A stretch of DNA of 5,052 nucleotides from Candidatus Blautia equi. GTDB taxonomy: Bacteria > Bacillota > Clostridia > Lachnospirales > Lachnospiraceae. Positions 1 through 5,052 of the stretch are shown piece after piece. The DNA lies in the NCBI GenBank assembly GCA_018064695.1, contig JAGHUU010000132.1, forward strand, positions 1-5,052. The letters run 5' to 3'. The notes beneath the pieces were generated by a model. That model was not told where the DNA came from. It searched no databases and saw only the letters and a list, made by a program, of their open reading frames with translations. Made by a program: the position numbers and the translations under genes. The stretch's first letter is position 1; every line of letters starts with the position of its first letter.

Positions 1-1244
1 GCACGCTTTACCAGAGCCTTGGCATCGGTGACACCGTCCATATCGCTCATTTTGGTATGGCAATGGAGCTCCACGCGCTTCTGCGGAGCTGTGTCTGTAC
101 GCGGTTTTCTGGTGTCAGCGGACTTTTTCATGCCGGTGATGGAACCGATGGTGAGCTCGCTGTCAAAACGGTCAATGGTGGTGACGCCGCGGAGCTTGAT
201 AAATGCGCCTTTTTTCACCGCGCCCTTAATATCCTCCACCATCTCGTTTCTTAAAAACATCTTTACGGTGATGCTGTCCGTAAAGTCTGTGATCGGGAAG
301 ATGGCGATGGTCTTCTCGTTTCGGATCTCACGGAATTCGATCTCCATGACCTGTCCGGAAACGATGACCTCTCCCATCTCGCCGGTAATGCTCTCCAGCG
401 TGATAGGATCGCCCTCGAAATCTTTTCCGTAAATGACATCCGGGTTGCTGTCTTTTCTGTAGCTGCCAAGATACTCCCCTCGGCCGCCTTTTTTATCAAA
501 GGTCTTCTGTTCCTTAGGCTCGGCAGGTTTCTTATCTGTTTTTTCGGCAGCTTTCTTTGGAGCAGCCTCCTCCGTCTTTTCTGTTTTTTCTCTCTTTTCT
601 GTCTGCTCTGTTTTCTCCTCTATCGGAGCCTCAGCCGCAGACTGCTCTTCGCTCTTGCCGCCCATGCCGGCGTTCTTAAGAACGTTTTCCACTTCCTGAC
701 GGATCTGGATCTCGGCGTTCTTTCTGTAACGGCTCTCCTCTGTCTCCACATAGATCACTTCGATCTTAAGATCCATGCCGCAGCGCTCGCAGAATACCTT
801 CTGCAGATATTCCACCAGAATGGTGCCCTTATCTCTGGAAATGACAGAGTCCGGCATGGTGATCTCCATGGTGTTTGTGTCAGGGAAAACGATCTCCGAT
901 CTTTTAAACAGGTTGTATTCCAGCATGTTGAAATTTCGAAGCTCAAGCTCCATGCTGGAGCGGTAGGCAGAGAGAAAATTCTCCGGGTTATACTGTCTGG
1001 AAAGATAAAAGCGCTCGATGATCTTTACTGTGACATTAAGCCCCGGGAAGCACTGCTTTGCGATCTGCTCCTCCAGTGCCAGGATATGCTTTTTATGGAT
1101 CCAGACATTACTTCTTAAATAGACCCAGACCTTATCCCTGGCAGGGTTGCACGATACCTTGGATACCTGGGAGATATTCAGGAATTCCTGCAGTTCTGTA
1201 TTCACTTTTAAATTGGGAAATACTTCAAAAAAATCCTTTACCAC
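1..1244 (-). CDS. polC: PolC-type DNA polymerase III alpha subunit, N-terminal 414 residues (3' end beyond window)
   Basis: PolC is the replicative DNA polymerase of low-G+C Gram-positives, carrying polymerase, PHP and 3'-5' exonuclease domains in one chain of roughly 1,400-1,500 residues. Only the N-terminus is in the window. Residues 1 to about 190 match the PolC N-terminal domain (VFPNLKVNTEL near the start; VEYLQKVFCERCGMDLKIEV further on). Residues about 195-255 are a Lys/Glu/Ala-rich low-complexity linker. An OB-fold follows at about 285-380 (VIVSGQVMEIEFREIRNEKT; SITVKMFLRNE). The PHP domain opens at about 390 with VELHCHTKMSDMDGV, whose His394, His396 and Asp403 fit the first PHP metal-binding motif. 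The frame is open to the left edge with no stop. The start is a GTG at 1242-1244: two in-frame TAA codons lie just upstream (at about 1272-1277), no in-frame ATG lies between, and GAGGAA sits 6 bases before the GTG. It lies 40 bases after ispG and is probably co-transcribed with it. Confidence 0.96.
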   Translation of the reverse strand, partial: MVKDFFEVFPNLKVNTELQEFLNISQVSKVSCNPARDKVWVYLRSNVWIHKKHILALEEQIAKQCFPGLNVTVKIIERFYLSRQYNPENFLSAYRSSMELELRNFNMLEYNLFKRSEIVFPDTNTMEITMPDSVISRDKGTILVEYLQKVFCERCGMDLKIEVIYVETEESRYRKNAEIQIRQEVENVLKNAGMGGKSEEQSAAEAPIEEKTEQTEKREKTEKTEEAAPKKAAEKTDKKPAEPKEQKTFDKKGGRGEYLGSYRKDSNPDVIYGKDFEGDPITLESITGEMGEVIVSGQVMEIEFREIRNEKTIAIFPITDFTDSITVKMFLRNEMVEDIKGAVKKGAFIKLRGVTTIDRFDSELTIGSITGMKKSADTRKPRTDTAPQKRVELHCHTKMSDMDGVTDAKALVKR

Positions 1245-1250
1245 AAAAAT

Positions 1251-1256
1251 TTCCTC
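1251..1256 (-). promoter_or_regulatory. Ribosome binding site that fixes the GTG start of polC
   Basis: GAGGAA on the minus strand is followed by a 6-base spacer and then GTG GTA AAG GAT. It is the only good Shine-Dalgarno match in the 40-base ispG-polC gap. An out-of-frame ATG at 1256-1258, overlapping this site, reaches a stop after six codons, so the GTG is the credible start. Confidence 0.75.
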
Positions 1257-1284
1257 ATTGATCTGATTTGTTTATTATAAGGGT

Positions 1285-2340
1285 TCAGGCCTTCCAGTTC
1301 GGAAGCTCCTCGCGAAGGGTTGCAAGCAGCTCTGCCTCCGGTACCTTCTTTATAATCTCACCATGTTTGATGAGAAGGCCTACGCCCACGCCGCCGGCAA
1401 TGCCGATGTCGGCTTCCTTTGCTTCTCCCGGCCCGTTCACCACGCAGCCCATAACGGCTACCTTGATATCCAGCGGGATATCCTGTACCATGGTCTCCAC
1501 CTGGTTTGCAAGGCCAATGAGGTCGATCTGGGTTCTGCCGCAGGTTGGGCAGGATACCACCTCAATGCCGCCTTTTCTAAGGCCGAGAGTCTTAAGTACT
1601 CTCTTGGCGGATTTGATTTCCTCCAGAGGTGCACCGGTCAGAGATACACGGATAGTATCGCCAATTCCCTGGTTCAGAATGATGCCAAGGCCAATGGCGG
1701 ATTTGATGTTTCCGGAATATAAAGTACCTGCCTCTGTGATACCTACGTGAAGCGGATAGTCTGTCTTTTCTGCAATGATCTCGTGGGCTTTTGCACACAT
1801 CAGGACATCGGAGGATTTGATGCTGATCACCAGATTCTGATAGCCCAGTTCCTCAATGATGCGGACCTTATCCAGTGCGCTCTCCACAAGTCCTTCTGCT
1901 GTTACGCCGTGGTATTTCTCCACCAGCTCTTTTTCCAGAGAGCCGCTGTTTACGCCCACGCGGATCGGGATATTGTATTCTTTTGCCTTATCCACAACGG
2001 CTTTGATTCTTTCAATGCTGCCGATATTTCCCGGGTTGATGCGGATCTTATCCGCGCCGTTTTCAATGGCTGCAATGGCCAGATGATAGTCAAAATGGAT
2101 GTCTGCAACCAGCGGGATATGAATGCGCTTTTTGATCTCAGAGAGTGCTTTTGCAGCTTCCATGGTAGGAACCGCACAGCGGATGATCTCGCAGCCGGCA
2201 TCCTCAAGGGCAAGGATCTGTGCTACGGTAGCCTCCACATCCTCGGTTTTTGTGTTGGTCATGGACTGGATGAGGATCGGGTTTCCCCCGCCTATTTTTC
2301 GCTCTCCGATCTGAATAACTCTGGTATGGTCACGATACAT
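1285..2340 (-). CDS. ispG: 4-hydroxy-3-methylbut-2-en-1-yl diphosphate synthase (HMBPP synthase, IspG/GcpE)
   Basis: IspG converts 2-C-methyl-D-erythritol 2,4-cyclodiphosphate to HMBPP, the penultimate step of the MEP isoprenoid pathway, using a [4Fe-4S] cluster in the cytoplasm. The 351-residue length is normal for the short bacterial form. The N-terminal TIM-barrel part is recognisable from PILIQSMTNTKTEDVEATV (about 21-39), LVADIHFDYHLAI (about 77-89) and KIRINPGNIG (about 98-107). The C-terminal cluster domain has Cys264 and Cys267 in SCPTCGRTQIDL, then Cys299 and Glu306 in GCVVNGPGEAKEADIG. The ligand spacing (3, 32, 7) equals that of the E. coli enzyme (Cys270, Cys273, Cys305, Glu312), so the site looks intact. 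The ATG start has GAGG 8 bases upstream. polC follows after 40 bases, a known clostridial arrangement. A strong terminator just upstream separates it from telA. Confidence 0.97.
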   Translation of the reverse strand: MYRDHTRVIQIGERKIGGGNPILIQSMTNTKTEDVEATVAQILALEDAGCEIIRCAVPTMEAAKALSEIKKRIHIPLVADIHFDYHLAIAAIENGADKIRINPGNIGSIERIKAVVDKAKEYNIPIRVGVNSGSLEKELVEKYHGVTAEGLVESALDKVRIIEELGYQNLVISIKSSDVLMCAKAHEIIAEKTDYPLHVGITEAGTLYSGNIKSAIGLGIILNQGIGDTIRVSLTGAPLEEIKSAKRVLKTLGLRKGGIEVVSCPTCGRTQIDLIGLANQVETMVQDIPLDIKVAVMGCVVNGPGEAKEADIGIAGGVGVGLLIKHGEIIKKVPEAELLATLREELPNWKA

Positions 2341-2385
2341 GTTCTTTTCCTCTTTTCTATAGAAATGATGAATCAGACTTAACAG

Positions 2386-2415
2386 AGAAAAAGGTCCGTG
2401 ATTGGACCTTTTTCT
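2386..2415 (-). terminator. Intrinsic terminator after the xpaC-telA pair
   Basis: A perfect 12-bp stem joins 2386-2397 (AGAAAAAGGTCC) to 2404-2415 (GGACCTTTTTCT) around a 6-base loop. Read on the minus strand it begins 15 bases after the telA stop codon. The GC half of the stem sits next to the loop, and the distal arm ends in a T-rich run (TTTTTCT). The A/T symmetry means it could also work on the plus strand, but the window has no plus-strand gene. It should end transcription of the operon before ispG. Confidence 0.85.
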
Positions 2416-2430
2416 TTTGTATGTACATTA

Positions 2431-3609
2431 TTAGCTGCGGATCTCAAGAAGTTTGGCTTTCAGCTCAGCTTCCATTCTGCGCATCTCGCCCTCTGCTTCC
2501 AGTCGTTTGTTTCTTCCCTCTGTCTGGATCTGAAGAACATCATCAAAGGTTTTAATGAGGTTTGCGTTGGTCTCTTTCAGAGTTTCGATATCTACGATAC
2601 CTCTCTCAGATTCCTTAGCGGTCTCAACGGTAGCCATGTGGAGTTTCTCAGCATTTTTCTTAAGAAGCTCGTTGGTTACGTTGGATACTTCTCTCTGTGC
2701 CTCTGCTGCCTCGGTGGAGTGAGCGATGCCAAGAGCAAGTACCATCTGGCTCTTCCAGAGTGGAATGGTGTTTACGATGGTGGTCTGGATCTTCTCTACC
2801 ATAAGGGTATCGTTGTTCTGAACCAGACGGATCTGCGGAGCTGTCTGAAGAGCGATGATTCTGGTAAGCTCCAGGTCATGGATCTTCTTCTCAAAACGGG
2901 TACATTTATCATCCAGGTCTTTGGCAGCCTGTGCATCCTCAGGAAGTCCGCTGTCCATAGCCTTCTGTTTTAACTCAGCAAGCTGACCTGTACGAACCTC
3001 TTCCAGTTTTTTCTTACCTGCAAGGATGTACATGGAAAGCTCTTTAAAGTATGCAAGGTTCTGATCATAGAGCTGATCCAGAAGTGCGGAATCCTTAAGG
3101 AGACGAACCTGATGTTTCTGCAGTGCTTCCACGATCTGCTGGATGTTTACTTCTGCCTTGTTGTATTTGGTCTTCATGGTCTCTATTTTATTCTCAGCCT
3201 TTTTAAAGAGACCAAAGAAGCCGCCTTTTTCCTCGGTAGCATCAAAGTTTTTCAGCTCAGTAACAATGCCTGTGATGAGATCTCCTGTCTCACCGAGTTC
3301 CTGAGTCTTAACGTTTTCCAGAGCCTGGTCGGAGAAGCTGGCCATCTTCTTCTGTACGCTGGCACCGTACTGGAGGATCAGGTTGGTGTCCTCAATGTTG
3401 ATGGTGCTGGAAAAATCATCTACCATCTTCTGCTCTTCAGGGGTAAGTACGATTCTGGCAAGTTCTTTCTGTGCCTCTGTCATCTCAGGCTGAACTTCCA
3501 TAACTGCCGCTGCAGCTGCTGCCTCTGCCTTTGGCTCCTCAGGGATCTGCGGAACTACGTCCGGGTCCAGTGTAAGGGTGATGGTTGGTGTGGTTTTCAT
3601 TTCTTCCAT
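2431..3609 (-). CDS. TelA/YaaN-family toxic anion resistance protein
   Basis: The protein belongs to the TelA family (PF05816), named after a plasmid tellurite-resistance protein; chromosomal homologues such as B. subtilis YaaN and YceH are widespread and their biochemical role is not established. At 392 residues it has the usual family length. Residues 1-45 are a variable, probably disordered tail with a six-alanine run (30-35). The body is almost entirely helical and charged. Family-like stretches include FFGLFKKAENKIE (130-142), KLEEVRTGQLAEL (201-213), TAPQIRLVQNNDTLMVEKIQ (256-275) and NTIPLWKSQMVLALG (280-294). The last 75 residues look like coiled coil. No signal peptide or membrane segment is seen, so it is probably cytosolic. 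The start has AGGAG 6 bases upstream; the next in-frame ATG, three codons in, is badly spaced from it. It lies 32 bases after the XpaC-like gene and is probably co-transcribed. Resistance to tellurite or any other anion is not shown by the sequence. Confidence 0.93.
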   Translation of the reverse strand: MEEMKTTPTITLTLDPDVVPQIPEEPKAEAAAAAAVMEVQPEMTEAQKELARIVLTPEEQKMVDDFSSTINIEDTNLILQYGASVQKKMASFSDQALENVKTQELGETGDLITGIVTELKNFDATEEKGGFFGLFKKAENKIETMKTKYNKAEVNIQQIVEALQKHQVRLLKDSALLDQLYDQNLAYFKELSMYILAGKKKLEEVRTGQLAELKQKAMDSGLPEDAQAAKDLDDKCTRFEKKIHDLELTRIIALQTAPQIRLVQNNDTLMVEKIQTTIVNTIPLWKSQMVLALGIAHSTEAAEAQREVSNVTNELLKKNAEKLHMATVETAKESERGIVDIETLKETNANLIKTFDDVLQIQTEGRNKRLEAEGEMRRMEAELKAKLLEIRS

Positions 3610-3641
3610 GATGGTCTCCTTTTCTCTTTCTCTGATTTTTC

Positions 3642-4829
3642 TTAGTGGGTTTCCATGGTCATTCCGTCTTCGGTAAGTCCTTCCTGCGCAAGAAGGGTAT
3701 TTAATACAGATATATCACTGTTCACATCCCAGACTGTTTCCTGGAATACGGAATCCATCAGCTTCTCAAATGCAAGATTTAATGTGTCAATGGTGGTCTC
3801 GATATTCTGTTTCATGGTTTTTACATTCTCACCCTGGTAGCTCTGTGCGTCCATATCGGCATAGGCTTCCAGAAGTTTGATGGCGGTAGGAAGATAATAG
3901 TCCATCATCTGCTGCAGATGGCGGATGATCTCCGGATGCTCCTGGGCTCTCTGGAAGATCTGATCTACGATGTTTTCCATGCGGTTGATCTTGGCTGTGA
4001 TATCCTCACCCGGAATTGCAATATTCAGTACGTGGATGCGCTCCAGATAAGCATTGCCTTTATCAAGAACGGCTTTCACCTCCGGAGAAAGCTCTTTGCC
4101 TGCTGCCGGTGCTGATTTGGCAGCGGCCTGCGCCTGCTGCTGTTCTTCTTTTTCTTTACGAAGGGCATCGGAACGAAGGGTGGTGCGGAGGTACTGCTCA
4201 TAAGTCTCCTCCGAGGTGATCAGCATGGTCTCCTGATAGTCCATATGGCCCTCCGGGAACCAGTTGTTGTCCACCATGTATTTGATGTCGTCCCTTACAA
4301 AGGAATCGGGTTTTCCTACTGCTGAGCCGAGGGTCTTAAGGGTAGCATAGGTCTTGTCCCCAAGCTTTCTCAGATATTTTTTGAAACGGCTCACGCGGGT
4401 GACGCCCTTGATTCCGGAAAGGAGCAGCCATGCACTTAAGCCGGCCAGCAGAAACAGGGGAACAAACCCGATGCTTCCGGTGCCTGCCACCAGTGCTACC
4501 AGAAGGCCGGCCAGCAGACCGCTTAAGGTAAGACCGCCAAGGATCCCTCCAAAGACGATTTTCAGAATGCTGGAGGTTCTGAAGCTTTTCACTGCTGCGT
4601 AAAGGGCAGGAATCTGATTGTATTTTTCGATCTCAGCCATTCTGGCCTGCTCCGCGCGCTTTGGCATGCTGGCTCTGTACTGGCTGATGGTTTTATTTAC
4701 CATTGTAGTAAAGGAGCGCTCATCCTGATAGATGCCTATGATCTCATTTACCTTGTCTACAACAACGCGGGCATCCTCCAGGGCATCCTGGATGGTGTCG
4801 CCGAGATTTTTCATATCTTTGTCTTTCAT
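3642..4829 (-). CDS. XpaC-family (5-bromo-4-chloroindolyl phosphate hydrolysis) two-pass membrane protein
   Basis: This 395-residue protein fits the XpaC family (PF10112). The family name comes from an X-phosphate hydrolysis phenotype in Bacillus; no catalytic motif is visible and enzyme activity is doubtful. Residues 1-85 are soluble and helical. Two adjacent hydrophobic segments follow at about 89-115 and 119-140, with a basic stretch right after (RVSRFKKYLRKLGDK), suggesting a membrane hairpin with both ends in the cytosol. A Gln/Ala-rich linker spans about 227-245. The C-terminal domain (about 248-388) carries the most family-like stretches: MMDYYLPTAIKLLEAYADMD (308-327) and WDVNSDISVLNTLLAQEGL (367-385). 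It is about twice the length of B. subtilis XpaC (about 200 residues) because of the N-terminal part. The start has GGAG 8 bases upstream; Met6 has no such site. It precedes a TelA-family gene, as xpaC precedes yaaN in B. subtilis. Confidence 0.88.
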   Translation of the reverse strand: MKDKDMKNLGDTIQDALEDARVVVDKVNEIIGIYQDERSFTTMVNKTISQYRASMPKRAEQARMAEIEKYNQIPALYAAVKSFRTSSILKIVFGGILGGLTLSGLLAGLLVALVAGTGSIGFVPLFLLAGLSAWLLLSGIKGVTRVSRFKKYLRKLGDKTYATLKTLGSAVGKPDSFVRDDIKYMVDNNWFPEGHMDYQETMLITSEETYEQYLRTTLRSDALRKEKEEQQQAQAAAKSAPAAGKELSPEVKAVLDKGNAYLERIHVLNIAIPGEDITAKINRMENIVDQIFQRAQEHPEIIRHLQQMMDYYLPTAIKLLEAYADMDAQSYQGENVKTMKQNIETTIDTLNLAFEKLMDSVFQETVWDVNSDISVLNTLLAQEGLTEDGMTMETH

Positions 4830-4879
4830 GTTACTCTCTCCGATTTAATCATGATCTCTGTAAAAATGAATTTAAACCT

Positions 4880-4908
4880 AATCTATATCATAACAGACTT
4901 ACTGTCAA
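4880..4908 (-). promoter_or_regulatory. Probable sigma-A promoter of the xpaC-telA operon
   Basis: The minus strand has a perfect -35 box TTGACA at 4903-4908. Seventeen bases later comes TAGATT (4880-4885), and a better-looking TATAGA (4882-4887) lies at a 15-base spacing. A second overlapping reading pairs TATGAT (4887-4892), preceded by TGT, with TTGTTT (4910-4915) at 17 bases. All readings place the transcript start near 4870-4882, giving a leader of about 40-50 bases. Which -10 box is used cannot be decided by eye. Confidence 0.6.
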
Positions 4909-4929
4909 AAAACAAGAGAAGCCCCTCTT
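4907..4929 (-). terminator. Weak candidate terminator of an upstream gene
   Basis: On the minus strand AAGAG (4925-4929) can pair with CTCTT (4914-4918) around a 6-base loop, and the stem is followed by G and six T's (4907-4912). The form is right for an intrinsic terminator, but the stem is only 5 bp. It overlaps the -35 region of the xpaC promoter. It could end a minus-strand gene lying beyond the right edge. Confidence 0.3.
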
Positions 4930-4956
4930 TCCCTGCGGAAATCTCCCGGTTATATT

Positions 4957-4990
4957 GTTACTGTTCACTGGCAAGCCAGTAAACAGTAAC
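4957..4990. repeat. Inverted repeat, 15-base arms with a 4-base loop
   Basis: GTTACTGTTCACTGG (4957-4971) pairs with CCAGTAAACAGTAAC (4976-4990) with a single C/A mismatch (4966/4981); the loop is CAAG. Neither end is followed by a T run, so it does not look like a standard terminator. It lies upstream of the xpaC promoter, hence not in that operon's leader. Together with the next hairpin it resembles a repetitive extragenic palindrome, though only one copy is in view. Confidence 0.75.
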
Positions 4991-4993
4991 TTC

Positions 4994-5032
4994 GCAGGCA
5001 TATTTGAAGTTTTGCTGCGCAAAAATGCCTGC
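4994..5032. repeat. Second inverted repeat: bulged hairpin adjoining the first
   Basis: An outer perfect 8-bp stem joins GCAGGCAT (4994-5001) to ATGCCTGC (5025-5032). An inner perfect 6-bp stem joins TTTTGC (5010-5015) to GCAAAA (5019-5024) around the loop TGC. On the right side the two stems are contiguous; on the left an 8-base bulge (5002-5009) divides them. Only three bases separate this structure from the preceding inverted repeat. The remainder of the intergenic stretch, to 5052, shows nothing I can name. Confidence 0.7.
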
Positions 5033-5052
5033 TCACCCCTGAATCACTTTCT

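Noticed and set aside
1268..1750. Plus-strand open frame of 160 codons
   Set aside because: It is antisense to the C-terminal half of ispG, is Pro/Ser/Arg/Met-rich, and no recognisable domain is present.
1747..2382. Plus-strand open frame of 211 codons
   Set aside because: It lies wholly antisense to ispG, whose product is recognised with all cluster ligands intact. Its translation is Cys/Phe/His-rich and resembles no family, as expected for a shadow frame, and it has no credible promoter.
2356..2384. Possible ispG promoter (TATAGA with TGTTAA at 17 or TTAAGT at 15 bases)
   Set aside because: The -35 matches are only two or three of six, and the implied transcript would begin almost on the ribosome binding site. 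It is too weak to list as a feature and is discussed as a finding instead.
2398..2973. Plus-strand open frame of 191 codons
   Set aside because: It is antisense to the telA-family gene, starts inside the terminator hairpin, and has a shadow-like composition rich in Leu, Cys and Ser.
3500..3525. Short GCN repeat in the telA-family gene encoding a six-alanine run
   Set aside because: It is simple codon slippage-type repetition in a disordered tail, with no sign of a mobile or regulatory repeat.
3112..3645. Plus-strand open frame of 177 codons with hydrophobic stretches
   Set aside because: It is antisense to the N-terminal half of the telA-family gene. The hydrophobic look comes from reading charged helix codons backward.
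4957..5032. Riboswitch or T-box leader for the xpaC operon
   Set aside because: The hairpins lie upstream of the predicted promoter, so they would not be in the operon's mRNA, and no known riboswitch or T-box core motif was seen.

Overview
The window carries four genes, all on the minus strand, so transcription runs from right to left. The PolC-type (Gram-positive) replicative DNA polymerase, the non-mevalonate isoprenoid gene ispG placed directly before polC, clear Shine-Dalgarno sites and a moderate G+C content point to a Firmicute of class Clostridia. A Lachnospiraceae-like gut anaerobe is my best guess. This is an inference from gene content and style, not from a database match.

In transcription order: (a) 4909-5052 is non-coding and contains two adjacent, well-formed inverted repeats (4957-4990 and 4994-5032) with the look of a repetitive extragenic palindrome. 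(b) A sigma-A-type promoter at about 4880-4908 leads into an XpaC-family membrane protein (3642-4829), followed 32 bases later by a TelA/YaaN-family 'toxic anion resistance' protein (2431-3609). This is the same gene pair as xpaC-yaaN of Bacillus subtilis. (c) A strong intrinsic terminator (2386-2415) closes that two-gene operon. (d) ispG (1285-2340) and the first 414 codons of polC (1-1244, cut by the left edge) follow, 40 bases apart, as a second transcription unit.

The two units do unrelated jobs as far as is known. ispG makes HMBPP for isoprenoids, and polC is the essential replicative polymerase. The XpaC/TelA pair belongs to an envelope or toxic-compound stress group of poorly known mechanism: a two-pass membrane protein and a soluble coiled-coil-rich partner. 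Nothing in the window is clearly a new defence or mobile system. The items most worth a second look are the double-hairpin element at the right edge, the poorly understood XpaC-TelA pair, and the very short promoter space in front of ispG-polC.
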